Positions 44,773 through 56,179 of a stretch of DNA of 64,000 bases are shown in pieces. The translations under genes were made by a program, and so were the position numbers. The notes under the pieces are model-generated. The model was not told where the DNA came from. It made no database searches and saw only the letters and a program-made list of their open reading frames with translations. Numbering within the stretch: the stretch's first letter is position 1; each line of letters begins with the position of its first letter. The DNA is from Tanypteryx hageni. Taxonomy: Eukaryota > Arthropoda > Insecta > Odonata > Petaluridae. The stretch lies in assembly GCA_028673005.1 (NCBI GenBank), contig CM054112.1, positions 188,374,564 through 188,438,563 on the forward strand, written 5' to 3'.

Positions 44773-47700
44773 TTGTTTTTATTACGAGTGTGGTAACTTA
44801 AATGTGTTATTTTCTTTTGGTTACAAAATAAAATGAAAATTACGGTTAGTTCAAAACCTTTACAAATATACGCACCTACCCGCTTTAATTTTCTTTTACA
44901 ACTTAGTGCAGCATAGTGATATATGTACGTAGAGGTAAGGATACCCACATCAAGGTAAATACAATTATTCGACCTGCCTTTCGGTGTTAGGTTATATGAA
45001 AACACCGACATTATTTTAATTGTTTTCGGATTTTACGAGTACTCGTTAGAACGAGTATTTTTATGAATTTTATACATTCTCGCTATGCCGAGATTTTCCG
45101 TATTTTTGAGATAAAGAAAGCTAAAATTTTACGTAAACACCTCTTAGGTGAATTACTCCGTATCGCAACAAAAGCTCTGCTATCGCACGTAATGTTAAAA
45201 TGACACCAAAATCGTGCATGAGCACGGCATATTTTTGCGGCGCAGCTCATTTAAACAACGGCGATTTCGAAATCGCAAGAATTTACTTACATCGCGATTT
45301 TCATTTCGAGAAATCGAGGAAAAAACGAAGGAATTTTGTGAGCTGAGATATTCCCATGTTCGCTCGGTAAACCCCAATCCCACTCTTCCGATTACACGGC
45401 TCATTTCCCGTAAACATGGGTTATTCATCGTTTTCCGATGTATTTTATTCCGAACGCTTTCGTTATTTTTTTATAAAACAACGCCAATCCCGGCTGCTAC
45501 CGCAATTTCCATCGGGCGTAACACCGGGGACCATTCTCCTCCTCCTCCCACACCACAATATAACTCCGACGGCGTCGAACAGATGGAGATAGGATCGCTT
45601 GTTCCGCCCACCTGACCTACTCAATGGCGCGGCCGAATCATAACCTCCCAATGTCCAACCATGTCTCTCTCTCTCTTTGCTCTTCTATTTTTCATCCCTC
45701 CTCATCCCTGTGAGTTTTTCGCCGTTCATTTATTTTTCTCTTTTTTCTCCCATCTCGTCTCCCTCTTTGTTTTCCCCCTTTTCTCATCGGCGTTTGTTCT
45801 TCGGGAACCATATGACCGTCCAGAACGGAACGCCTCAATTAGCGGGTCGAGATGGCCAGAGATATTTATATCACATTTTCATCTTTAATTTGCCGAAACG
45901 AGAGTAATTGGATTCGGATAGAGGGAGGGTGATATAGTGGGGGAAAAGGGAGTATGCATTAACCGTTAAGATATTATTCCTTTATATTCGACAGATGGCC
46001 GAGAGGTATAATTATGTCCCATAATCGAAAAAAAGGCGATCCGGCAATTAGGTCAGCGATTCCGTATCGTTTTTTTTAACGGGCGGTTAGAATTGCCTCA
46101 GAGAAGCTAGATAGTTTGCCGAGCCGGCAGATATGTTTAATTTATCTCGAAAAATGGCTGTGAAATTTATAAGCTCTGCGAAAGAAAATCGTGGCCGCAA
46201 AAAACAATGAATTACGGCTCGATGTGGCGTGCGAATTTTAGGGGATATTCTCGTACGTAGATTGCCTTAAAAAAACGGTTCGAACGCACACCGGGAAGTG
46301 AGGGTTCCATTTAAAAAAGACAAATACAAACGGAGCCAGACGGTTCGGGCAGGTGTCGGCTTTACTATTATTCTTTTTTTGTGTGTGTCTGCTGGTGGTA
46401 AAGAGGGGTCATAGACGGAAGGGAGTGCAATGTGAGGCGACAATGGGAGGAGTACGTCTCATTGTAGGGGTCGGTTCTCATCACACGAGGACTTAATTAC
46501 GTCCAGGCGACGAAAATGACCCCCTCTCTCTTCTCTCACCCCCGAAACCAACTCTTGGTGGCGTGTCACCAAATCGCGAACCATTATCTCCATATAGTCG
46601 CCGGAGATAAGCTCGTTCGTAGGTCGCATTCTCGACCGTGTGTCACGTAAATTAAAAATCATACGGAATTGAGACGTCGCGGTCTTCAGATTTAAATTCA
46701 TCAGCCGATTGCATCGTCGCGTTCGGTTTCGTTATAAAAATATCTAAAAATGTTTGTTTCAATTTTAAGAAGAGGCAGAAATCGCGAGTTATTTGTAATT
46801 TTCTTTAGGATTGAAATTGTATACATATATATAATTAATTAGGTAATATTTTAGACACACACACACGCACGCGCGCGCGTGCTTATGTGTATTTGCTGTA
46901 AAATAGTAGTCCCTTGCCTAACGCTGTGGTTAATTTGCGCAAATTTTATTTCTCATGCAAAGAACGCGCGTTCGTGTAGGCTGCGAGCTTTCTCATGTCC
47001 CATACATACGTAAAATGCGGCGGTGCGCGTCATATTCGGGAACGCGATTAATTAAATTTTTTATAAGATTTATCTAACCGCGTATAATCAAATCCGCATA
47101 TGATTGACACGGATACAGAAAAAAACTAACGCAAGTAAAAACAAACGAAAAATATTACGAGATAGCTGAAGACGTCGCGGGGTTAGCGGTAAAAACGGAA
47201 GACGCGTAATTCGCACACTCCCGTCGTTCGACAACGCCGGCGCGGCATTATTTTTTTTTTCGCAAGGAATTTCCCGGGTCATCCACACCACGGCGTGTCG
47301 CGTTACACCGGTCGGACGTGCTTATGGGAAATCCGCTTTCCCTTAAAAACGTGCTCGAAAGCGAATATGAAGCGTCGAAAACTTGTGCTGTGGGAGTGGA
47401 TTATAAAAAAAATCCAGTAGCGCCGAGGGGCTAAAAGGGTCGGAGAAAAATAGGGGAAGGAGAGAGAAAGAGGGAGAGAGAGGGTTGGAGAGAGAGAGAG
47501 AGAGAGAGAGGAGGAGGAAAGGGCGGGAGAGAAAGAGGGCGGCCTCATTAGTTCCTCACTCAGCTGTTGCAGAGCTCTTCCCAAAGTACACGTAAAAATG
47601 CCGCGCTTGCCCTCGCGTTGCAGAGGGAGAAGAGGATTTACGAGCGACGGAAAATAAAGCTACGAGGCATCGTAAAGTACGGGATGGATAAGGAAGCAGA

Positions 47701-47840
47701 GAGGAGCGTGGATGCGAGGATGGGGTGGCGTTCTCTCCCTCTAAACCCCGCGGCAACACTTCGCGCGCTTTTTAAAGTGAGACGTCATATTTTTTCCCTT
47801 GCACTGTTTTACGAGCGCGGGATGGCCACCTCCATTCCTC
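44773..47840. other. Gene-free DNA, CpG-rich from about 45.1 kb
   Basis: No protein was recognised. It contains CT tracts (45662-45790), a (CA)n/(CG)n run near 46856-46880 and GA tracts at 47460-47530. A palindrome-like ACGAGTACTCGTTAGAACGA near 45037 resembles the repeat end at 43742. Confidence 0.4.
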
Positions 47841-47844
47841 TCCT

Positions 47845-47847
47845 GTA

Positions 47848-47901
<54 letters not shown>
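47845..47901. repeat. (GT)n-(TA)n microsatellite
   Basis: About ten GT units are followed by about 18 TA units, ending AATATACGTA. Confidence 0.95.
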
Positions 47902-47906
<5 letters not shown>

Positions 47907-49149
47907 CGTATGCTAATAGTCTATGCGGACGTTCTTTATTATGAAACGGTGTACTCCCTCTCTCACGGGGGATGACGCTACCTGAATTATAAATAAATGA
48001 CTGGAATTATGCGGCGCATCTATTATAGCGGTGCGGTCGGTGAAGTTTATGGCGAGGTGTTGGACTGTTACGGGGCAACAAATTATTCGGTTTTAAAACA
48101 CTCGTCCCTGTAAGGTTAGAATGTGAATGGTCTCTCCGTGCACAATAACAAGTGGCGGTCACGGTTAGCCGATTAATCGGGTTCGTTCACCCGGGACCAC
48201 ACATGCTCGGGGGTGAAGTTTCTCGGTTGGTTGTCAGTGTTGAGACTTTTGTGTGAACATGACATAAACGCTGCCATGGGCGAAATTGAAGTGTCGGTTT
48301 AATCCGCGATGTAGCTGGGTGGCAAGTGTATCGTGCACCAATTTACTTCATTCGAAAGGGAAAATTATTTTGGTATTGATAAATAGAATCTAAATATGGA
48401 AATATAATTTGAAATTGCGTAACTAGATCATTTTTGTGATCGATGGATTTCATTTAAAATAAATGCACGAGTGATGTAGAATAATGAGGGACAAAATAAG
48501 GTTTCGACTAAAATTTTTAATATTTAACCTGGGTTATATTTCGGAATAAACTGACTATTAATGCTATCAGTATTTAAAGAATAAATAACTGCACAAATTT
48601 TAAAACAGCTCGAATATCGCATTATCAGGTTTTATGTAGTCATCCTGTCATAGTTTCGGCCGAAATAAATCTTGTATCGAATATCTTTTTCAAAAAAATT
48701 CATTAAAAACAAATATTAGCGGCGTTGCGAGGAAATTTTATCGAACGTAAGGTTATAGGCTACAACTTAAAAGTTTTTAAGATTTCGCATGATATATATC
48801 CTCAAGCATACAATTTCTCACCTGCTTTATCCAGGGGTGGTAAATACGAGTCCAAAGTGGCACGTGTGCGATTTTACTCGGCACACGTAAGCTTGTATTT
48901 TCTGTATAAAAAATGAAGTTTCTAAGAGAAGGAGTCAACTAGTGGCACGCAAGAAGAAATTCAGATGATTCACATTATTTTCTTGACACGCGACACAAAA
49001 ATCATTTGCCATCCCTGGCTTAATCAGTTCTTCAGTATATAATAAATATAGTGTTATTTTAGATTATCATATAAATAATCACGAAATAATGAATTGACAT
49101 GATGGGTTACAATAAATAGAGGGGGTTCTGAAAAAGGGAAATTACTCTG
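47902..49149. other. Non-coding, nothing recognised
   Basis: Mixed composition with no repeat or gene that I can identify. Confidence 0.4.
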
Positions 49150-49320
49150 GTATTGTAGTTCAGTGGTAGAATATTCGCACAGCAAGTGGAAGACCCCGGT
49201 TCGATTGCAGGTCATAGGAGATATTTATCGTTTCCAAATTTCCAAACATGAGAGATAATGTTGTGTTTGTGTGTGCATTGCATGCATTTCTGGCTAATCA
49301 ACCTCTTGGATTATTATAGG
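49150..49320 (+). repeat. tRNA-Gly-derived SINE
   Basis: GTTCAGTGGTAGAATATTCGC (49158 onwards) and CCGGTTCGATTGCAGG are close to the A-box and B-box regions of tRNA-Gly. The anticodon arm and acceptor pairing are broken, so it is not a working tRNA. After about 100 nt it ends TGGCTAATCAACCTCTTGGA and TTATTATA. The same tail occurs at 52965-52991, which supports one SINE family. Confidence 0.65.
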
Positions 49321-51379
49321 GGAGATAATGTTCTAAAAAATCTTGCATTTGAGGGTTAACATCCCTCGCGACTTTTAAGCTTCCGCTGCGCGCAAAGAAC
49401 TCATCAATCGCATTCCCACGTGGTTTTTTGGCCGTAATTTTTTATATTTTTTTCCCCACCCCCGGACGACACCTCTGCCGCGAGCATATTCCCCGGTCAA
49501 TTGCGGTCCGAAGCCATCCCCGGGAAGCGGCGGCGGTGTCACGAGGAAACCGGAAATGCGAGAGGAAGCCTCTCATCGCGACCCATCGTCCTTCCCCACA
49601 CACTCTCATACCGCCAATCCACCTCTGCACGGGATTCCGAATCGGTTGGCGAACTTCGAGGGTCCCTTAAGCCTCCCCTTTCCTCCCCCTCCGCCCTTCT
49701 CTTCCCACTCGACACCCCTTTCATTTCCTGATCTCTTCGTCTCGCGGTCCTCTCCTCAACAACGCGACGCGATTATTCCCTCTCCCCCTCCACCTCCCCT
49801 TTCGCGAAACGCCACTACCCATACCCCGTCATGCACTCAACACTCAAACCGATCGCCCGGTTGCGTTGCGACCGGGCATAAATCAAGATCGCTTGATTCG
49901 CTTTGCTGGGGTCAACGTCATTGCCATTCCGTGATGGTAGTCGTCGCCGACTTCCCTCCCCCACCCCCCACGCAGTTCCCCCATCTTCCCCCTTTTGGAC
50001 ATTCCCTCCCTCTCTCCCCCACTCACTCACTCGCTCTCTCTCTAGCTGATTGGTCCAAATCTGGCGATAGGAAATGCAATTCCGCGGTGCTTTCGGATCG
50101 TTCGGGAGATGCTGCCCCTGCGAGCCCTCGATGAGACGATAAAATCAGTCGCAGGTTGTAAAATTCCTTCCCGCTCCCGGGGGAAATCAAGCGGACGGCA
50201 TGACTCTTTTGTGTGTTCATAATCATGTGTTCAGGAGTAGCGAAATGTTTATTTTTTCCCCGGCGAATCATTTCGACAAAGTTGTGTCGGTGGGAAGAAT
50301 GGAATGTTGCGTTTGTTTTATTTTTTCGAGGCGATTAGAAATGCGCGACGAGAATACGATTTAATTTGACGCGTGCCGATGTTCGATTTTTATCCGATTG
50401 GATCGCGTGCCGGTCGTTTTGGGGAACTGCTTCCCCGTTAATCATATTGCTGTGGCGATTTCATTTTTTTAAATGTTGCCTTAAATCGTAAGCGTTGATT
50501 TTTCGACGACGCGATCCGTTTAAGGCATTTTTAATGTGCTCGGGTGAAAACTTTTACGGCATTTAACTGCTCTTTCAACGGATAAATGTTGATATTGGCG
50601 ATCAGATTTTCGAACGAAAATGCGTTTATGCTACCGACCCTCGTAAAAATTCTGGCGGGCGTTTTTTAATCGGCCTATTTTGGCCACTGTTAAAAATGCT
50701 AAATTTTTGCCCACGTTACGTACACCTTGCCACCTGTCTTCAGCGGTTACGCGTCACATAACCTTCTTGGTCAGATGTGCTTATTTATGCTCTCATGTAG
50801 TCGATGTGAGAGGTGTAAATGAACTCCGGGCTAATCCATTAAAAAGTGCGCATTTCGTTCATAATATTAGGAAATTAATCAAGCAAAACGCACGCCTCTA
50901 CGTGCTCATTTTTCTCTCTAATTTTCCTCTCCATAGTCGACCATTAATCAAAAGCACGCGTTCGCCACCACCTCACACCACGCCTCTTCCTATTATCATA
51001 TTTCCGACGGATTTCCCTCTACCGTGATATGGCTCCATAAAAACGTATTAAACGGTCCCCGCTTTTCGCTTTTAATGCCTTTTAGGCCGGCGCGGTTTTC
51101 ATATTACGCCTCTCCCTTCCTCTTGCTCCTTTCCTGATTCAATGCTGCACTTGCGACGTCTCATCCCTCCACACGTTGTTAAGGAAACTTCGAAATCACC
51201 CTCCTTAGGAGGAGACGGAAAAGGAAGAAGAAGAAAAGAGCCATCGTCCTCGTGGAGGGAAGACAGAGGGAGGTAGTCAGGAATGGGGAAGGGAGGGAGT
51301 GAGAGAGATGAGGGAGGGATGATGGGAGGGAGGGAGGTGGAGTAAAAGAGAGATTGAGTAGGAAATTGAGGGAGAGAGA
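49321..51379. other. Gene-free CpG-rich DNA with C-rich tracts
   Basis: The 192-codon forward frame at 49556-50134 and its minus-strand shadows are Pro/Ser-rich products of C-rich sequence. No domain was recognised. Confidence 0.45.
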
Positions 51380-51775
51380 GGGAGAAAGCGATGAAGGATA
51401 TAGGGTGCGAGGGAGGAAAAGGGATAAAGGGAGGGAGGGAGATGGAGGGAGGGAGGGAGATGGTGGGGGTGAGGAAGATGGAGGGAGATGGAAGGAGGGA
51501 GGGAGATGGAGGGAGGGAGATGGAGGGAGGGAGATGGAGGGAGGGAGATGGAGGAAGGGAGATGGAGGGAGGGTGATGGAGGGAGGGAAATGGAGGGAGG
51601 GATATGGAGGGAGGGAGATGGAGGGGGGAGATGGAGGGGGAGATGGAGGGAGGGAGATGGAGGGAGGGTGATGGAGGGAGGGAGATGGAGGGAGGGTGAT
51701 GGAGGGAGGGAGATGGAGGGCGGGAGATGGAGGGAGGGAGATGGAGGGAGGGAGATGAATGGAGAGAGTTTGAGG
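51380..51775. repeat. GGGA/GATGGA minisatellite, about 14-bp unit
   Basis: A purine-only tandem array of AGATGGAGGGAGGG with variants (GTGATGGAGGGAGGG, ATATGGAGGGAGGG, AGATGAATGGAGAG). Units of 10, 14 and 18 bp mix towards the edges. The long minus-strand Ser/Pro/His/Leu frame (51099-51818) and the forward Gly/Glu/Arg frames arise from this repeat. Strand asymmetry and G runs could allow triplex or quadruplex formation. Confidence 0.92.
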
Positions 51776-52394
51776 GAAGGAGATGAAGGGAGAGTGGGAA
51801 GTGGAGGGAAAGAGGCAAAGGGAGGGAGTGAGAGAATGGGATGGTGGGAGGGAAGTAGAGGATGATGGAGCTAGAGAGAAAAGAGATATAGAGAGATTAA
51901 GGAAAGAGAAACGAAAGAAGGAAAGTCGGAGAAAGGAGAGGTTGAAGGAGAGCGAGAGAATCTGAGGGAAGGGCAGAAGGATGTAGAGTGAGATAATACC
52001 AGTGAGATAGAGGGAAAGGCAAAGACCGAGTTTGGAGAAGTGGACAACGTGAGGGAGAAAGAGAATTCCCTCCCCTGATAAAAACTCTCCGATAACATTA
52101 ACGCAGAGGCGTCGTTATGAAGTTGAAAAGGAAGAAACAAAAGAGGTGGGAAGGAAGAGAGGAAAAAAAAGACGAGCGATGCTGGAGTTTTTGTCAAGCA
52201 AAACGCGTTATACGCAAATTACACCCGCGTGCCCGAGAGCGAGAGAGAGCACGATAATCTACACCACCTCAAACCTCCCTCCTTTGACCCCTTCTCTTAA
52301 TCCACCCCCGCTGCTCTTTCGCGCTTGGAATCCTTTCACTTCTCTTCATTCTTCTCTCTCTCTCACACACACACGCCGAGTTCTTCACTTGTTA
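51776..52394. other. Purine-rich tract fading into unique CT-rich DNA
   Basis: GA-rich sequence continues to about 52070, followed by CT-rich and (AC)n sequence to 52375. No gene was recognised. Confidence 0.45.
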
Positions 52395-52991
52395 TAGGGG
52401 TGGTTAGCGTGCCTGGTTCCCAATAGAGTAATAGGTTCAAATCCTCCCGAGTAGAATCGTTGCATGCGTTATTCTCTGTTATCATTTATGTATGCTTATT
52501 GTAAAAGGCTGCTTAATCCTGCTTATGTGCTAGTTAAAAACTGATTACTGACCAAATTAAACTGTGCCTTCTCGTATTTATTCGGGCTTAAGCTGTTTCC
52601 TGTCAATTGTTATTTATAATTCATATTTAACTAAACCGTTTTGTAAACTTTGCCCGTGTTATAACAAACGTATGTTTCATAACAAATGAGAATGGATAAT
52701 TTAAAGTTTATATGCTCTTAAGGTTTAGTTAAGTATTTTAAACCATTATCGCCATTTGTGACCTGTCTGCATACAGTTCTGTGATTATAGGCTTCTAACA
52801 GATTCTCCTCCGCAACCTTCTTCATTTCATGTCAACTCAATTTACACACGAATCTCCTTTCTTTGCTTTTTAGCATTCAAAATTTCTCATCTTTAGCATT
52901 CTCTTCTCAAATAATGACTTATAGACATTCTACCATCCTCTTGTGTGTGTGTGTGCTTGTATTTTTGGCTAATAAACCTTTTGGATTATTA
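52395..52991 (+). repeat. tRNA-derived SINE-like element
   Basis: GGTGGTTAGCGTGCCTGG (A box, 52400) and GGTTCAAATCC (B box, about 52434) have pol III spacing. The segment's far end reads TTTTGGCTAATAAACCTTTT and GGATTATTAT, shared with the 49.15-kb SINE. About 500 nt separate head and tail, so it may be a longer relative or a composite of two insertions. It is immediately followed by (TA)n and then the Tigger element. Confidence 0.5.
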
Positions 52992-52994
52992 TAC

Positions 52995-53038
<44 letters not shown>
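52992..53038. repeat. (TA)n microsatellite between SINE and Tigger
   Basis: TACATATACA then about 18 TA units. TA-rich sequence is both the SINE tail and a favoured target for TA-inserting elements. Confidence 0.9.
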
Positions 53039-53040
<2 letters not shown>

Positions 53041-53452
53041 CCGAGGAGTATCGTTATACGATGAAACTGCGACATACGATGAATAATCACGTGTGTTTTT
53101 AACACATTCGATGCCACCCATACAAAGAGTGAAAAGAAACAAATTTGCAAGGAAAATCCGCGACGAAAGGCATTGTATCTGAGGCTAAAATGACGAAGTG
53201 ATTTTTAAGCCTTAAGGCTTCTCCGCATAGAAAGACACAAAGTAGAAAACCAGAAGAATAGAAAAGTACACGACCCCATATCTGATTACCGCACAAATTA
53301 AAAGCTATCTTTTACAGTGTCAATCCGCTGAAATCGAAAAGAGTTTACTCCGTCTGCTCTAAGTGGTTGGGTGCTGTGAGTTAGTGCGTCGTTTTTGCTA
53401 ACCTTTACGTGCTTTTTTGAAATGTTATTATTAAGTAATAAAAATAAATCCA

Positions 53453-55221
53453 ATGGCTCCCAAAGTGCGTGTAAAGATTAAAAGAGTGATAACCATCCAA
53501 ACCAAGAAAGAAATATTAAAGAAACATGAAGAAGGCACTAAGATCACTGCTATTGTTAAGGAATATGGATTCCCTCAATCAACGATTTCTTCCATTATGA
53601 AACAAAAAAGTTTGTTAAAGAAAACCAAAGTGAGTGACGCATCTACCTCAGTGCGAAAGGGAAGAGATTTAATTGTTGCAATGGAAAGGCTCTTATTTTT
53701 ATGGATAAGAGAGAGACAGATGAAGGGTGATTCAGTGAGTGCGCGATTTATTTGTGAGCGTGCAAAAACAATTTATGAAGACAAGGCTAATTTACCGCTT
53801 GACCCAGAGTCTACTTATGAAGACTTTAAAGCCAGCAAAGGTTGGTTTGAGCGGTTCAGAAAGAGGGCTGAAATAAAAAGTGTGATTCGGCATGGTGAGG
53901 CTTCTAGTGCTGATAAGGAAATGGCCGATAAGTTCATAGACGAGTTTGAAGAGTTTTTGAGAGAAGAGCATTATCTTCCATAACAAGTTTTCAATGTGGA
54001 CGAAACTGGCCTCTTTTGGAAAAGAATGCCCAGGAGAACCTACATCACCAAAGATGAGGCCAGTTTGCTTGGAAATAAGCCCATGAAAGATAGGCTAACT
54101 CTATTGCTGGGTGCTAATGCTTCAGATGACTTTAAACTGAAGCCTATGCTTGTTTATCACTCCAATACACCCAGGGTTTTTAAGCAACAGAAGGTAAACA
54201 AAAGCACGCTTCGTGTCTACTGGAAGTCCAATCAAAAGGCATGGGTGACAAGAGATCTCTTCAATGAATGGGTCATGGATGTTTTCTGCCCATCAGTTAA
54301 AAATTATCTGACGAAAAGTAGACTTCCTCTAAAGGCACTTCTTTTGTTGGATAATGCGCCAGGACATGATTCACAATTGATGACATCCCTGGAGTGTCAA
54401 TTCGACTTCATAAAAGTCAAGTTCCTTCCACCCAATACCGCCCCTCTGCTTCAACCCATGGACCAGCAAGCCATTGCAACTTCAATAAGCTTGACGCAAT
54501 GAAATTGTTTCGGAAGTGCTTCGATGTAACTTCTGGTGACAATGCAATCTCCCTCAAAGAATTTTGGAAGACGAAATTTAATGTCTTGGATGCAGTGAGG
54601 TTGATTGTTAGTGCGTGGCATGAAGTCTCCACTCGCTGCTTGAATTCAGCCTGGAAGAAACTGTGGCCTTCGGTTATCCAAGAATTTGAGAACAATGAAG
54701 AGGACGAAGATGTGTTGAAAGAAGTTGTGTACCTGGGTCAGTCCATGGGGTTGGAGGTGGATAAAGATGACGCTGCAAATTTATTAGCAGCTCACGGAAA
54801 GGATCTTACAACAGAGGATCTTCAAGCCATGGAGAAAATGGCAGAAAATGACATTGAGGAGGAAGAGAAAGAGGATGATGACCACATGGCCACTTCTGAC
54901 CTTAATAACCTCTTGAATGCCTGGGAGATTGTTAAGAGTCAAATCAAAAAGCACCCAAACATTGAGGCAACTGAGCTTGCCCAATGTTATTTTGAAGATG
55001 TCGTCATGTCCTACTTTAAAAAACTACGGGAGAGTCGACAAAAGCAGATGACTCTGGACAGTTTCTTCGCCAGCACAAGCAAGACCCACAACAGTGAGTC
55101 CACACAAGTGCCAGAAGATTATCCTGATAACTGCAATAGCAAGAGGCAAAGAAGGGAGGTCACACCAGTGTCAGAAGGGCCTGATAGCATAGTGAAAGGA
55201 GATTCTCCTTCCAAACACTAA
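53453..55221 (+). pseudogene. Tigger-type transposase, one stop and one frameshift
   Basis: About 589 codons in three pieces: 53453-53983 (ends in TAA at 53981), 53984-54480 in the same frame, then a one-base loss near 54480-54483 into the frame ending at 55221. The N-terminus has a CENP-B/pogo-type helix-turn-helix (KKEILKKHEEGTKITAIVKEY.., residues about 15-50). The second DNA-binding helix set (about 78-150) includes SKGWFERFRKR. The DDE_1 catalytic core shows FNVDETGLFWKRMP (first Asp), LLLLDNAPGH (second) and LLQPMDQQ (third), with 36 residues between the last two: a DDD-type triad. A C-terminal acidic stretch (EDED, EEEEKEDDD) is followed by QMTLDSFF (55045-55068), a PCNA-binding PIP box. 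Only two lesions interrupt it, so the copy is fairly young; intact relatives are likely in the genome. Confidence 0.92.
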
Positions 55222-55356
55222 TACCCTCGTTCTCCTATTCACAACGCCGCACTCGATTCCACTCAAGCAGAACTGCCTCCAGCCTAAGGTAAATGCTAAA
55301 TGTTTTTTTTTTCTATTATGTTTTATTAATTATACATGTATGCATATGTAAAAGAA

Positions 55357-55748
55357 TACAGGCAGTCCCGGCTTTTCGTCGATATTACATTGTTTTATTC
55401 TTCCATTCCTGGTATCTGTTTACTGTTTATACTCAAATTACTAAATTGCTTGAGATATCATTTGATGCGACGGTGGTGCATCTAGAGTTTAGCGGTCAAA
55501 CTAAAGTAACTCGTGATTATTTCGTGTTTTTCCTGCCTGCGGAAGTTTATCCTTTAGCATTTAAAAGCCCTCACTATAATTGCAATAACTTTCCAAGCGC
55601 GCATTTTTCTAGGACATATATCACATAATTACCCCATGAAATGCGAATATGTACGTCAGTTCAATGTTGTGTCTATGGAAGATAGTGATCAACTTTTGGT
55701 CGCAATTTTGGGGAACCTAATCTGACGTATAAGCAGGGAGTGTCTGTA
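55357..55748. mobile_element. Pogo/Tigger-type MITE nested in the Tigger element
   Basis: TA-CAGGCAGTCCCGGCTTTTC at 55357 and the complement of the right end, TACAGACACTCCCTGCTTAT (ending 55748), are inverted ends matching over about 25 bp. The CAGGCAGTCCC start is familiar for Tigger-family MITEs. It is 388 bp, non-coding, and inserted in the 3' non-coding part of the Tigger copy, so it is younger than that copy. Confidence 0.7.
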
Positions 55749-55863
55749 TTTAATCTAGGATAAAATGGCTTTTATTCGTAGGAAAAAGCTTATTGAGGTG
55801 CAGAAAATCGAAACATAACAATATCTGAACGGATTAGAGGTTTTATGTATGTACATGGAATTT

Positions 55864-55952
55864 AGGGTAGAGATTTTCGACATACGTTTTTTCCGACATA
55901 CGATGCGTTTATCGGAACGAATTAGCATCGTATGTCGGAGGTCCACTGTATA

Positions 55953-56014
<62 letters not shown>

Positions 56015-56112
56015 ATCTTATCATTGTTTTAGGGTAGAGATTTTCGACATACGTTTTTTCCGACATACGATGCGTTTATCGGAACGAATTAGCATCGTAT
56101 GTCGGAGGTCCA

Positions 56113-56163
<51 letters not shown>

Positions 56164-56179
56164 ATCTTATCATTGTTTT
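55864..56179. repeat. Tandem duplication of the Tigger 3' terminus with (TA)n
   Basis: AGGGTAGAGATTTTCGACAT begins at 55864 and again at 56031, a shift of 167 bp. Each unit contains the last 85-87 bp of the Tigger terminus, a (TA)n tract (longer in the first copy) and AAGATCTTATCATTGTTTT. The terminal sequence is identical between copies by eye, so the duplication is recent. Confidence 0.88.

Larger units (their letters stand above)
53039..55950 (+). mobile_element. Tigger/pogo-type DNA transposon
   Basis: The right end reads, on the minus strand, TA-CAGTGGACCTCCGACATAC. It contains a 15-bp inverted repeat (TCCGACATACGATGC at 55892-55906 and its complement at 55925-55939, loop 18 nt). The left side has CTGCGACATACGATGAATAA at about 53069, matching the same terminus, but the outermost bases merge into (TA)n. 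It encodes the transposase at 53453-55221. A 388-bp MITE has inserted in its 3' non-coding part (55357-55748). The family inserts at TA. Confidence 0.8.

Noticed and set aside
49150..49225. Functional tRNA-Gly gene
   Set aside because: A- and B-box similarity is good, but the acceptor stem and anticodon arm do not pair, and a SINE-type tail follows.
49556..50134. 192-codon forward frame
   Set aside because: Pro/Ser-rich translation of C-rich simple sequence; overlapping minus-strand frames are equally open.
51099..51865. 239-codon minus-strand frame rich in Ser/Pro/His and forward Gly/Glu/Arg frames
   Set aside because: They are produced by the GGGAGATGGA minisatellite; composition and frame-independence show they are not genes.
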